A stretch of 64,000 bases of DNA from G965276765 sp965276765 (GCA_965276765.1 OZ255627.1:372001-436000); one strand, 5' to 3'; positions 29,001 to 36,341 are shown, numbered from the stretch's first letter. The notes: generated by a model not told the origin, from the letters alone. Numbers and translations are program-made.

Positions 29001-31838
29001 GCCGATGGTGGCCTGGCTCGGCGTGTTGTTACCGGCCTCGGTGACCGACGTCGTCGCCGCCTTGGTCAGCGAGGGCCTCTGGAGGGCGACGGTGGCCGAT
29101 CCGGTCGCCGCCGGGGAGCCCCCGGTGCCGGGGATGTAGGTGTTGGGCGGGGCGCCACCATTGGGCTGGCCCTGGTAGGTGGTGACCGATGCGGTGTTGG
29201 TGAGCGACTCGTTGGCGCCGATCGTGGTGGGTACCGTCACGTCGTAGGTGAGGGTCCGAGCGGCGTTGGTGACGGCGCCCGAAGCCGCCTGGGTGGCCGC
29301 CGGCACGCTCAGCCCCGACCACGAGATGGTGGACGGGCTGGCGGCGTCCGAGCAGGTGCCGCCGTCACTTATGAGCGTGACGTTGGCACAGGTCACCTGG
29401 GGCGGCAGGGCGTCGGTGGCGGCAACGGCGGACGCCGGTTCGAGACCGCGGTTGGTCAGGGTCACGCCATAGCCGACGGTGTCACCGTCTTGGACGAGGG
29501 GCGGCGAACCGTTCGGCGGGGCGCCGTTGACCGTCTCCACCGCCTTGGCGAGGGTGAGGATGGGCCGAGACAGCTGGTAGGTGGCAAGGGCCCGCAGCGA
29601 GATGGCATCACCTGCGGTGTTGAGCTGGGTCTCCTTGGCCAGGTTCTGGGTGAGGGTGTACGGGCTGCCTGCGGTCGGGTCGGCGGTCGGTTTGAGGGCA
29701 AAGTCGGCCTGGAACGTCCGCCCCGAGCCGTTGGCCTCCGGCCCGACGTAGAGGGTCGAGCCGCCGCCGGGCACGGTCGCCCCGAGCGTCCAGCTGAGCT
29801 GTCCTGTGCTCGAGTCAGAAGCGAACCCGGCGATCGTCGCGGTATTGGTCGACGTCGGAGCCTCTGAGCCGTCGACGTAGGTGGAGTTGGCGGGCAGGAA
29901 GTCGGTGACGACCGGTGCCCTGTTGGTCTGGCCGGCGGCGAAGTGGACGGAGACCTGGAAGCAGACGGTGTCGCCGAGCTGGTAGGTCGGAACCGACGCC
30001 GTGTAGGTCTGGGCGGAGCAGTCGACCGCCCTGTTTCCCGCCGGGACGACGGCCACCTCCTTGGTGAGGGTCGGCGCCGTCGCCGTCTCGGTGGCCTGCG
30101 ATCCGTTGACGGGCGTCTCGGGGGTCGCCTCGCCGCTGTAGATCAGGTTGGTGTCCCCGGGCGGGCAGACCTCCCCGCCCTGCGTGCCGTTCTGGCAGGC
30201 GCCGAGGGCGGTGCCGGTGATCGACGTGGTGTTGACGAAGGAGTCCTCGCTCAGCGTCGGGGTGCTCGACGAGCCACCGCTCTGATACGAGCTGCGGTCG
30301 ACCGCAGGGAAGGTGATGGACGTGTCGGTGTTGGTCGGCAGCGTGCTGAGGTCCCAGGTGATGTGGAAACCGCCGTCGGCGGTCTCGGCCACGCTCGTGT
30401 AGGGAACGCTCGGTTCGGCCCCTCCCTGAGGGGCGCATTCGGGGTCGTTGTTGGGGTCGTAGTTCTGCGAGCCGATGGGACACATGCCATTGGGCAGGTT
30501 GTCGGTGATGGTCACGCCGGTGGAGTAGCGGTACTCGCTCGTCTCATAGTGCAGCGTGTAGGTGTGGAGGTCGCCGCCGACGAAATCGGACTGGCTGTCG
30601 GTCTTCTGGATGGCCAGATCCACGGCCTCGACGGTCTGGGTGCCACTCGCCGACACGGCAGAGGAGCTGCCGGGAGCAACCGGGCCGGTGTATGTCCCGG
30701 CCACGACGCCGAGGTTGGTGAGGTTCTGCCCGTCGGCCGTCTCGGGACCGGTGTTGTTGTCGAGGTTGGAGCCCTGCGCGCCGGATGCATCGGACGGCGC
30801 CGTGCCGGTGAAGGCAGCGTTTTCGCGCAGGGGGACGGCGGCGAGGTAGGTGATCTGCTTGCTCTGCTTGGGAGCCAGGTTGCCGATGTCCCAGACGACC
30901 TTGGTGTAGGTGCTCGTCCCGGCGACGATGGGCTGGGCCGGCTGCGATCCATTGCCACCGGACGAGGCGAGCTGCACGGTCGAGACCGACGCCGGCGTGA
31001 GACAGGTGGCGGACGTGTCGGACTGGCCGGTGCCGAGGGGGCCGCTGCCCGGGTACTCGTCGGCCGAGCCCGGGTTGGTACCGGCCGCGTTGGTGGTGTT
31101 GTCGGTCGTGCCGCATCCGAGGAACTCGAGCCCGGCCGGCAGGTAGTCGGTGACGGTCGCGTTGTTGGTGGCGTCCTCGGACGAGTTGGTTGCGGTGAGG
31201 GTGTAGAGGTCTTTGTGGTCGTGGACGCCTCGGGGGAGCTCGGCCTCGGGCTCGGCCTGGCTCTTGGTGAGCTCGAGCGGGTCCACGAGGGTTGTGCCCG
31301 ACGACGTGTCACTCCCCGTGTAGGTGGCCGGGTCCGCCACCCCGGAGGTGTTGAAGGTCGGTACGACGCGCGGGTTGGTGTCGACGTACACCGAGGAGTT
31401 GTCGGTGTAGGACGCTCCGGGGAGCAGGGCGTCGGATGCCGGCTCGACCGCCGGCTGCACCTGGAAGGTGATCGACGTCGACGCCGCCGGTTGGATGTCC
31501 GAGACGTTGGCCCAGATCAGTGTGGTCTGGCCGGAGCCCGGCTCGTCGGTGAGCACCTGGGGGTCCCCCACACTGCCGGGCGTGGTCGAGCCGGCCACGT
31601 AACTCACCCCGGCCGGCAGGACGTCCTTGAAGCTGGCGTTATATCCCGGCACGGTGTCGGGGTTCTTGGCCGTGAGGGTCACCGATGCCGGGCTGCCGTA
31701 GAGCACCGTCGTCGGGGCCTGCTCGGAGAGCGTCACGTTCGGCGTCCCCGCCGCCGACGCAGTCGACGCGTAGACCACGGGAAGCATCCCCGTGATCAGG
31801 GCCACAACCGCCAGCCGCCCTACCCGTATCACCCGCAT
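23034..31838 (-). CDS. Giant DUF11-repeat surface protein with LAFTG sorting signal
   Basis: This 2934-residue secreted protein begins with a signal peptide (basic RVIRVGR, hydrophobic core, AxA cleavage near residue 29). Residues ~30-1675 are a string of about ten larger DUF11-type beta domains of ~150 residues (TKSDNVSGSASPGQNVTYTV and similar). Residues ~1677-2830 are nine regular repeats of ~128 residues, each opening ADLSITKTHSGD and closing DPxxxNNTAS. A Pro/Ser-rich stalk (~2850-2890) precedes LAFTG (2891-2895), a hydrophobic helix and an Arg-rich tail. This is a cell-wall sorting signal of the LAxTG type used by class E sortases. It is probably a fibrous cell-surface adhesin or stalk. 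No sortase gene lies in the window. It ends convergently with the DUF2017 gene. Confidence 0.9.
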   Translation of the reverse strand: MRVIRVGRLAVVALITGMLPVVYASTASAAGTPNVTLSEQAPTTVLYGSPASVTLTAKNPDTVPGYNASFKDVLPAGVSYVAGSTTPGSVGDPQVLTDEPGSGQTTLIWANVSDIQPAASTSITFQVQPAVEPASDALLPGASYTDNSSVYVDTNPRVVPTFNTSGVADPATYTGSDTSSGTTLVDPLELTKSQAEPEAELPRGVHDHKDLYTLTATNSSEDATNNATVTDYLPAGLEFLGCGTTDNTTNAAGTNPGSADEYPGSGPLGTGQSDTSATCLTPASVSTVQLASSGGNGSQPAQPIVAGTSTYTKVVWDIGNLAPKQSKQITYLAAVPLRENAAFTGTAPSDASGAQGSNLDNNTGPETADGQNLTNLGVVAGTYTGPVAPGSSSAVSASGTQTVEAVDLAIQKTDSQSDFVGGDLHTYTLHYETSEYRYSTGVTITDNLPNGMCPIGSQNYDPNNDPECAPQGGAEPSVPYTSVAETADGGFHITWDLSTLPTNTDTSITFPAVDRSSYQSGGSSSTPTLSEDSFVNTTSITGTALGACQNGTQGGEVCPPGDTNLIYSGEATPETPVNGSQATETATAPTLTKEVAVVPAGNRAVDCSAQTYTASVPTYQLGDTVCFQVSVHFAAGQTNRAPVVTDFLPANSTYVDGSEAPTSTNTATIAGFASDSSTGQLSWTLGATVPGGGSTLYVGPEANGSGRTFQADFALKPTADPTAGSPYTLTQNLAKETQLNTAGDAISLRALATYQLSRPILTLAKAVETVNGAPPNGSPPLVQDGDTVGYGVTLTNRGLEPASAVAATDALPPQVTCANVTLISDGGTCSDAASPSTISWSGLSVPAATQAASGAVTNAARTLTYDVTVPTTIGANESLTNTASVTTYQGQPNGGAPPNTYIPGTGGSPAATGSATVALQRPSLTKAATTSVTEAGNNTPSQATIGETITYTVVATVPAGSTLYGGKITDPLGPNETYNGDAVVTVAGTTTPPTSASDYTPAYDAGTNTLTVNYPPTISTPRSGAFTVTLTYSAKVANVAANKRSSKVTNTAALGYNGSSGTAQTPVNASTNVTVVEPNIAVTKSDNVSGSASPGQNVTYTVTPTDKSGTNVSTAHDLVVVDTIPPGFGVPTNITDGGVYQATPGSTTSSGTITWNLATLAPGASHPFTYDDTLPNPATAGAPLTNNVTATVASLATGGRTAGTGYAAAGSDTVTVVGPTVTKTASPAQVTIGKDTTYTAVITIPPDTRLPNYTAIDTLPDGMTFDAYGSATCQLANGSSCGSDIVDTPLGSPAAAANGTTRLAWFVGDVTDNTSARTVTLTYTAYPSKTRATGTDVVAGDVLNNSIGTYWNQTVGPDPTTIPAPSAYANASATSSAPVTVVEPDLSVLKSASTPDPQPGVPFTWTVTVANSTGATASPAYNATVVDPLPSGLGAPTDISDGGVFTPSNVTGGSPGTITWTLPGPIDPSGPAIGLTFKTDIVSPQVNTGQTITNKATISSYDGVTNASSDPSRYRTYGPTSATADVAPVFPHLVIAKSTASGAASDTATIGTPFGWKLTVTNTSTASAQGVTVVDTLPAGWSYDAGSTTLNGAHLADPTIGSDGVTLTFTLTPGTVGSSTTDVIAYTATPGPSAGVGTSHLDLNSAVAEGKDGGGYTGNGSGPYRTGPATASATIASADLAIAKTAVGDIVPGQPATYDLAVTDNGPDAAAGPITVTDTLPGGATGVTGAGTGWSCTVGGGDLTCTNPASVSAGGAAPLLTVKLTLPSSVTGSVTNSATVSSPTHDPDATNNTSSVTTPVTPEADLSIAKTHSGDFAAGQQGSYLLTVTDNGPSDASGITTVTDTLPAGETYVSATGPGWSCSAAGATVTCTTTSSVAAGSPAAGITLTVAVDSSVADGTVVTNRASVSGSQNDPDPANNTASDPTTIHASADLAIVKTHSGSFVAGTDGTYHLDVTNLGPSDAAGPVTVTDPLPAGETLVSAGGGTAPDSWSCTSDGATPPTITCTLGTTGTPLALTTGPAAPTIDLVVHLASSDTGTLANTATVASPTADPVPANNTSTTDTPGVQALADLAITKTHTGDFTAGSDGTYDLTVTNNGPSDAAGPLTVTDTLPAEETFVPGTAGGGWTCTADTTPGATVHCANPAGLASPGTTSFSIGVHVDPAYTGGTITNTATVSGPTADPDQTNNTASDPTHVVTSADLSITKTTTDPLTPGTNGTYTLTVDNHGPSDAQAATVTDDLPAGLTYVGTASGGDWACSTPSGPAGVVCTATADALPLGTTTISLEVKVDAGLTDDSITNTASVSSATPDPDTSNNTASVTTSGIAPSADLSITKSHTGDLVAGDRAEYTLEVNNNGPSDAAGPVTVTDPLPADETYVSATGDGWACQMGTSGTVTCDLAAGLPVGTAPSITLTVAVSSKAVAGSTLTNMASVSSPTADPTPANNTATDPGTVGASADLSITKTHTGDLVPGTNANYTLAIKNHGPSDVAGPVTVTDPLPAGETFVSATGGSGATAWACNAPGGGSSTGQTVICHLPGPLAADADAPAITLTVKVGGAAYPEVTNTATVSSATPDPDHANNTASDTTRVKADDNLSITKTHSGRALAGGRLTYHLGVDDHGPTLDPGPVTVTDDLPKGETVVSASGAGWTCATTKTSVICHRSGAYPVGKRTSITLVVTVGASDVPTVTNTARVAGTGTDPTEANNSASNSATVAPVANLKLAKVLDGRSLVSGSHATYTLSVTNLGPSPTSGTTTVTDRLPKGLRYVRATGDGWTCSTSGADITCHSTKVLLDGATAHISVVVAVTATSGSIINQAKVTGTVMQTTTAHDVAATPPEPVTASPLSGSIGPPRAASPPPGSPPAASYPPSASPPPGSSPTPSASPAPTGLAFTGAAVMAMLRVVAFLIGGGLALVGLARRRRRQRPGRSAPPA
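23340..26808 (-). repeat. Nine tandem ~385-bp coding repeats (DUF11 units)
   Basis: Within the giant surface-protein gene, nine consecutive units of about 128 codons share the frame AD-L-xI-xKTHxGD ... VTNxGPSDAAGPVTVTDxLPAGET ... GWxC ... NTAxVSxxTxDPDxxNNTAS. The two Cys per unit (in WxC and VxCT) are kept in nearly all copies and may form a disulfide. The last unit (residues ~2707-2830) is the most divergent and lacks the NNTAS ending. The array is a likely site of unit gain or loss by recombination and of assembly collapse. Confidence 0.85.
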
Positions 31839-32024
31839 GGGCTAAGCGTGCAAGAGGGATGCGCTTCGTGCCAAGCCCTTCGGTGGCAGGCACAGGACAT
31901 ACCCGTCCAAGCCCGCAATTCGCGCAACGACCGCATTCGCCTTTGGTCCGATCTTCTCGAATGATCGGACTCGTCCGGGACACGGGGCGCGCCGGTCGGG
32001 TCGCCCGTGCCGTACAACGGTGCC

Positions 32025-32435
32025 ATGGACATCGACGAGGCCAGCGCCTACCTCCGGGCCAACCACCATTCGGTACTGATCACCCGCAAGCCCGACGGCA
32101 ACCCCCAGCCGTCCCCCGTCGTCCACGCCATCGACGAGGGCGGAAGGCTGGTCGTCTCGAGCAGGGAACCGGCCTACAAAGTCCGCAACCTGCGCCGCGA
32201 CCCTCGGGTCACGCTGTGTGCCTTCCCCGACTCGTTCTTCGGGCGCTGGGTCGTCGTCGAGGGTACCGGCACGATCGTGACGCTCCCCGATGCCATGGAG
32301 CCACTCGTCGACCTCTACCGCAGGGTTGCAGGCGAGCACGAGGACTGGGACGACTACCGAGCGGCGATGACCAGGGAACGGCGGGTCGTGATCAGGGTCG
32401 ACATCGACCGGGCCGGCCCCGATGTCTCAGGCTGA
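32025..32435 (+). CDS. PPOX-class F420-dependent oxidoreductase (split-barrel FMN fold)
   Basis: This small flavin/deazaflavin oxidoreductase has about 136 residues in the pyridoxamine-oxidase-like fold: EASAYLRANHHSVLITRKPDGNPQPSPV, then VVSSREPAYKVRNLRRDPRVTLCAF, and FGRWVVVEGTGTIV. This pattern matches the Rv1155/Rv2607-like PPOX group that uses F420 in actinomycetes. The ATG at 32025 is preferred; a GTG at 32007 is possible. Its stop codon lies in the first copy of a 19-bp triplicated sequence that also holds the start of the next gene. Confidence 0.82.
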   Translation: MDIDEASAYLRANHHSVLITRKPDGNPQPSPVVHAIDEGGRLVVSSREPAYKVRNLRRDPRVTLCAFPDSFFGRWVVVEGTGTIVTLPDAMEPLVDLYRRVAGEHEDWDDYRAAMTRERRVVIRVDIDRAGPDVSG

Positions 32436-32477
32436 CCCCGATGTCTCAGGCTGACGCCGATGTCTCAGGCTGACCCC
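32421..32477. repeat. 19-bp tandem triplication at a stop/start junction
   Basis: GATGTCTCAGGCTGACCCC occurs three times head to tail (32421-32439, 32440-32458 with one change, 32459-32477). The first copy holds the stop of the oxidoreductase gene; the third holds the ATG (32460) of the hydrolase gene. Each copy contains both an ATG and a TGA. Because 19 is not a multiple of 3, every copy puts its ATG in a different frame. An ancestral stop/start overlap has apparently been duplicated twice. Confidence 0.9.
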
Positions 32478-33371
32478 GACCGACGACTCGGCCCCGTCCC
32501 CGAACGGCTCCGCGTTCCCGTCGCCGACGGGGTCGCCCTGTCCGTCCTCGTCCGCAACCCGACCGGCGCGGCCCGGCCGGTGCTCGCCGTACACGGTCTC
32601 GCCTCCAACGCCCGGCTCTGGGACGGCGTGGCCGACGAGCTGGCCGCACGCGGTCATCCCGTGGCGGCCGTGGACCAGCGGGGCCACGGCCGCTCCGACA
32701 AGCCCGATGGACCCGATGCCGGCTTCGACTTCGCCACGCTGACCGATGACCTCGTGGCCGTGCTCGACGCCATCGGCTGGCACGCCCCGGCGCTCGTCGC
32801 CGGGCAGAGCTGGGGCGGCAACGTGGTACTCGAGCTGGCGGCGCGCCACCCCACTCGACTGTCCGCCCTTGCGCTGATCGACGGCGGCACGATCGAGCTC
32901 TCGGCCCGCTTCGCCGACTGGCCGACCTGCGAGGTGGCGCTCACTCCGCCGAACTTCGATGGCACCGATGCGGCCGCCATGGAACGGATGCTGCGCCTGC
33001 GCCATCCGGACTGGCCGGAAACGGGCATCGCGGCCACGCTGGCCAACGTCGAGATCCTGGCGGACGGGACCGTGCGTCCCTGGCTGGCCCGCTCCTCCCA
33101 TCTCGCCATCCTGCGGGGGTTGTGGGACCACCATCCCCCGCAGCGGTACCCCGATGTCCGGGTCCCGGTGCTCATCGTCCCCGCCGGCGACCCTCGGGGT
33201 CAGGCGGCGCGTTATGACACGGCCAAGCGTGCCGAGATCGCCCGGGCCGAGAAGGGCCTCGGCTCCGTCACCGTCCGGTGGATCGACGGTGACCACGACC
33301 TCCACGCCGAGCACCCCGATCTGATCGCCGACCTTCTGCATGGCACCGCCGAAGCATCGACCTTTACTTGA
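32460..33371 (+). CDS. Alpha/beta fold hydrolase
   Basis: This is a 303-residue hydrolase of the haloperoxidase/esterase type. LAVHGLASNARLWDG is the oxyanion-hole region, GQSWGGNVVLELA carries the nucleophile Ser, LIVPAGDPRG contains the acid region and DGDHDLHAEHPD the catalytic His. There is no signal peptide. The ATG at 32460 is in the last copy of the 19-bp repeat, and the protein starts MSQADPDRRLG. The substrate is unknown. It is followed 6 bases later by the next gene. Confidence 0.82.
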   Translation: MSQADPDRRLGPVPERLRVPVADGVALSVLVRNPTGAARPVLAVHGLASNARLWDGVADELAARGHPVAAVDQRGHGRSDKPDGPDAGFDFATLTDDLVAVLDAIGWHAPALVAGQSWGGNVVLELAARHPTRLSALALIDGGTIELSARFADWPTCEVALTPPNFDGTDAAAMERMLRLRHPDWPETGIAATLANVEILADGTVRPWLARSSHLAILRGLWDHHPPQRYPDVRVPVLIVPAGDPRGQAARYDTAKRAEIARAEKGLGSVTVRWIDGDHDLHAEHPDLIADLLHGTAEASTFT

Positions 33372-33377
33372 GGATCA

Positions 33378-34766
33378 TTGCTAGCGTCGCACGCGGTGGC
33401 ACCTCGCATCCTCGTCCTCATGGGCTCGGGAGAGACGGCGCCCACGATGATCAAGCCACACCGGGCCGTCTTCGAGCGGCTCGGCCCGGATCCGGTGCCC
33501 GCCGTCATCCTCGACACGCCCTACGGCTTCCAGGAGAACGCCGACGACATCTCGGCTCGCGCCGTCGACTACTTCGCTTCGAGCGTTGGACGGTCCGTCG
33601 CCGTGGCCTCCCTCCGCCGGCGAGAAACCGACGATGCCCTGGGCCACCAGCGGGCCATCGCTCAGGTCGCAGCGGCCCGCTGGGTGTTCGCCGGCCCCGG
33701 CAGCCCGACGTACTCGCTGCGTCAGTGGCGGGGTGGAGAGGTTCCGGCGCTGCTGGCCGACAAGCTCGCCCACGGCGGCTGCGTGTCGTTCGCCAGCGCC
33801 GCCGCCCTGACGCTCGGCCGCTACGGCGTGCCCGTCTATGAGATCTACAAGTCGGGCGACGACCCGTATTGGGCCGACGCCCTCGACCTGGTCGAGCCGT
33901 GGCTGGGACCCAATGTGGCCATCATCCCCCACTACGACAACGCCGAGGGCGGCAACCATGACACCCGGTTCTGCTACCTGGGCGAGCGTCGCCTGCGGAT
34001 CCTCGAGGACCGCCTGCCCGATGACGGCTGGGTCCTCGGCGTCGACGAGCACACCGGTTGCGTCATCGACATCGAGGCGGCGACCGCCACGGTGACCGGT
34101 CTCGGCTCGGTGACGGTACGCCGGCGGGGCCGAGACGTCGTGGTCCCGGCCGGGACGACGGTCAGCATCGGGGAGCTGCAGAGCATGGCTCGGGGAAAAG
34201 GCGGCTCGTTGGTGACGCACGGAACGGCCGTGCCTTCGACTCGTGGCGCGGGGGACGACGACGCCGACGGGCGACATGGCGGGTCAATCGGAGCCGGCCG
34301 CGCTGCGAATACCACGACGGCGAGTGCCACCACGCCGACAGCCGACGCCGTAGCGACCGCGTCCGATGCCACGCCCCTGCACGCCGAGATCCGCCGTATT
34401 GAAGGTGACTTCAACCGGGCCGTCGCTGCGTCCGACGTGGACGGCGCCGTCCGAACCGTGCTCGAGCTGGACGACACCCTCGAGGCGTGGTCGGGTGACA
34501 CGACCCAGTCTGACGCCGGCGACCGGGCCAGGGCGGCGCTGCGCCGGATGGTCGTCGCGCTTGGAACCCTGGCTGCTCGCGGGGCCCAGGACCCTCGCGA
34601 GGTCCTGGCGCCATACGTGGATGCGCTCCTCGCCGAACGCGCCGCCGCCCGCGCCGATCGCCGTTTTGCCGACGCCGACCGGATCCGCGACGCCCTGGTC
34701 GCAGCCAGCGTGGAAGTGCGCGATACCCCCGCCGGCACCGAATGGGCCATGGGGCCGGCCCGGTAA
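33378..34766 (+). CDS. Peptidase E-like (S51/GATase1-like) domain fused to a CysRS-tail-like domain
   Basis: This 462-residue protein has two parts. Residues ~8-270 resemble type 1 glutamine-amidotransferase-like/peptidase S51 proteins (VLMGSGETAPTM, VILDTPYGFQENAD, FAGPGSPTY, CVSFASAAAL with the possible nucleophile, and IIPHYDNAEGG). A low-complexity Ala/Thr linker (~285-335) follows. Residues ~345-460 end with DALLAERAAARADRRFADAD, RIRDALVAASVEVRDTPAG and TEW, closely resembling the C-terminal end of cysteinyl-tRNA synthetases. The start is a TTG at 33378 (GAGGA upstream) or a GTG at 33396. The function is unknown. The tail may bind tRNA or a nucleotide. The gene stops 15 bases before tRNA-Glu. 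Confidence 0.7.
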   Translation: MLASHAVAPRILVLMGSGETAPTMIKPHRAVFERLGPDPVPAVILDTPYGFQENADDISARAVDYFASSVGRSVAVASLRRRETDDALGHQRAIAQVAAARWVFAGPGSPTYSLRQWRGGEVPALLADKLAHGGCVSFASAAALTLGRYGVPVYEIYKSGDDPYWADALDLVEPWLGPNVAIIPHYDNAEGGNHDTRFCYLGERRLRILEDRLPDDGWVLGVDEHTGCVIDIEAATATVTGLGSVTVRRRGRDVVVPAGTTVSIGELQSMARGKGGSLVTHGTAVPSTRGAGDDDADGRHGGSIGAGRAANTTTASATTPTADAVATASDATPLHAEIRRIEGDFNRAVAASDVDGAVRTVLELDDTLEAWSGDTTQSDAGDRARAALRRMVVALGTLAARGAQDPREVLAPYVDALLAERAAARADRRFADADRIRDALVAASVEVRDTPAGTEWAMGPAR

Positions 34767-34781
34767 GGTAGGGGGCGGCCT

Positions 34782-34854
34782 GCCCCCATCGTCTAGCGGC
34801 CCAGGACACCGCCCTTTCAAGGCGGCAGCACGGGTTCGAATCCCGTTGGGGGTA
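34782..34854 (+). tRNA. tRNA-Glu (anticodon TTC)
   Basis: The 73-base sequence folds as a cloverleaf. The 7-bp acceptor pairs GCCCCCA with TGGGGGT (a G-T pair at position 1-72). The anticodon stem CCGCC/GGCGG encloses CTTTCAA with anticodon TTC. The T arm has CGGG-TTCGAAT-CCCG, and A is the discriminator. CCA is not encoded. Its 3' half is the attachment site of the integrated element that follows. Confidence 0.95.
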
Positions 34855-34857
34855 CTT
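34812..34857 (+). other. Left attachment site (attL) in the tRNA-Glu 3' half
   Basis: This 46-bp stretch runs from the anticodon loop to just past the tRNA end and is repeated at 36594-36638. Integrases of the tyrosine family commonly use this part of tRNA genes as attB, so that the incoming element restores the tRNA. A broken tyrosine integrase lies 47 bases inside. Confidence 0.85.
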
Positions 34858-34903
34858 GTAAAAGTCCTGGTCGCAGGCTTGTGGGGTACTTTCGGGGGTG
34901 ATG

Positions 34904-35500
34904 CTAGGGCCCCATGCGAGCCATCAGCTCCTTGGTGCTGGCGCCTGTCGCCGCCGCCGGGGTGTCGCCGGTGTGGCGCAGATCGTGGAACCGCAAGTGC
35001 TCGACGCCTGCCGCTCTCCGGGCGGCTTCCCACGCCCGTTGCACCATGTACGGGTGCAGGAGGTCGCCGGTCTTCGTGGTAGAGATCAGGGCGTCGGGCC
35101 CGGCGGCCACCCCGGTTTCCAGGTGCGCTTCGACCTCGGGGACGACGTGGGATGGGATGACGACGCGTCGCCGGCCAACTGCGGTCTTGGGCGCCCCGAG
35201 TACCACTTCGCCACCGCGGAGGTGTTGCACGGATCGTGCGACCTCGACGGTCCCCGTGCACACGTCGACGTCCCTTCGCCGCACCGCCAGTAGCTCGCCT
35301 CGCCGCAGCCCGCACCATGCGGCCAGGAGGATCAGGGTCCGCCAGCGGGGTCCGACTGCTTCGGCCAGGGCCCCCACCTCGGCCACGGCCGCTCCGCGCC
35401 GCGGTCCTGGCCGGCACCGCGCACGCGGCACGGGTTGGCACGATGATCTCGTCGGCGACGGCGGTGTTGAGGCACCCCTTGACACAAGGAGGATTCGTTC
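34904..35500 (-). pseudogene. Tyrosine recombinase/phage integrase remnant
   Basis: In pieces from three frames the catalytic domain of an actinophage-type integrase can be read: CLNTAVADEIIV, then NPCRVRGAGQDRGAERP, then VAEVGALAEAVGPRWRTLILLAAWCGLRRGELLAVRRRDVDV with the first catalytic Arg, and FHDLRHTGDTPAAATGASTKELMARMG with the H-x-x-R box. The two frame changes (near 35437 and 35385) each fit one lost base in a C or G run. But the protein also stops at 34904 before the catalytic Tyr, and the N-terminal DNA-binding domains are missing. It is therefore inactive even if the frameshifts are read errors. Confidence 0.85.
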
Positions 35501-35664
35501 TGCGCTGCTCTGTGGCGGATGGCGGGCGTCGTTCTGTCGCGTCGTTCTGTACTTGCGCAGTCGAGGTCGGGAGCAGCCTCGTCTTGTCGGGAATCGCTCG
35601 GGGTTGAGCGCCGGACGCCGACCGCGGAGCAGCGCAGGGTGAAGGCCGCCGGGCTCAGATGTGC

Positions 35665-35679
35665 TATAAGTAACACATG
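35665..35679 (+). promoter_or_regulatory. Probable -10 box of a leaderless antitoxin-toxin promoter
   Basis: TATAAG at 35665-35670 stands 6 bases before the antitoxin ATG at 35677, so transcription would begin at or next to the start codon. The surrounding TGTG(N10)CACA at 35661-35676 is a partial inverted repeat, where a Phd/VapB-type antitoxin could bind and repress its own operon. No clear -35 box is seen. Confidence 0.5.
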
Positions 35680-35949
35680 ACGACAGTAGGTGTTCGAGAG
35701 CTCCGGCAGCGGGCGAGCGAGCTGCTGCGCGAAGTTGAGCGGGGTGAGACGATCGAGATCACCGACCGCGGGCGCCCCGTGGCCGTGCTCGCGCCGCTTC
35801 CCGAAGGCAGCGCGCTCGAGCGACTTCGCCGGGCCGGCGTGATCGACGCCGCCAGGGGCAGCCTCGACGACCTCCCCGCCCCCCTGGTCACGCAAGCCGA
35901 TGAACCCCCATCTCGAGTTCTCGCTCGCCTGCGGGCGGGCGAGCGTTGA
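35677..35949 (+). CDS. Phd/YefM-family antitoxin
   Basis: This 90-residue antitoxin has the Phd/YefM N-terminal DNA-binding fold (TTVGVRELRQRASELLREVERGE, then IEITDRGRPVAVLAPL) and a C-terminal toxin-binding tail rich in Arg and Pro. It should neutralise the PIN-domain toxin and repress the operon. Its TGA overlaps the toxin's TTG start (TTGA). It is the upstream gene of an intact pair inside the tRNA-Glu element. Confidence 0.88.
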   Translation: MTTVGVRELRQRASELLREVERGETIEITDRGRPVAVLAPLPEGSALERLRRAGVIDAARGSLDDLPAPLVTQADEPPSRVLARLRAGER

Positions 35950-36341
35950 CGGCTGCGACTTATCTCGACTCCTCTGCGATCGTCAAACTCGCCGTCGAGG
36001 AGCCGGAATCAACGGTGCTGCGCACCTACTTGCGCCGGAAAAACCCCCTCGTGTCGAGCGCCCTCGCGCGCACCGAGGTGCTGCGTGCACTTCTCCTTGA
36101 GGGTGAGGCTGGGGTCACCCGGGGGCGCGCGATCCTTGGGCGAATCGACCTGATCCGCATCAACGACCGGATCCTCAACGCAGCGGGAGTGCTTTTGCCG
36201 CCCGAGCTGCGGTCGCTCGACGCGATCCACATCGCGAGCGCTCAGCTGCTCGGAGGGGACCTCGGCCAGTTGGTGACCTACGACGACCGAATGCTTGCCA
36301 CCGCGCACGATCTGGGGATCACCACGGTGAGGCCCGCATAG
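35946..36341 (+). CDS. vapC: VapC-type PIN-domain ribonuclease toxin
   Basis: This 131-residue PIN domain has the four acidic positions of VapC nucleases: YLDSSAIVKL (first Asp), SALARTEVLRAL (Glu), RSLDAIHIASAQLL (Asp) and LVTYDDRMLATA (Asp). VapC toxins cut specific tRNAs or rRNA and stop translation when free of antitoxin. The TTG start at 35946 overlaps the antitoxin stop by 4 bases. The gene is complete, unlike the neighbouring integrase. Confidence 0.9.
   Translation: MTAATYLDSSAIVKLAVEEPESTVLRTYLRRKNPLVSSALARTEVLRALLLEGEAGVTRGRAILGRIDLIRINDRILNAAGVLLPPELRSLDAIHIASAQLLGGDLGQLVTYDDRMLATAHDLGITTVRPA

Noticed and set aside
26403..31964. Long plus-strand open frames opposite the giant surface-protein gene
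   Set aside because: Gly/Arg/Val-rich translations without motifs, antisense to clear DUF11 domains.
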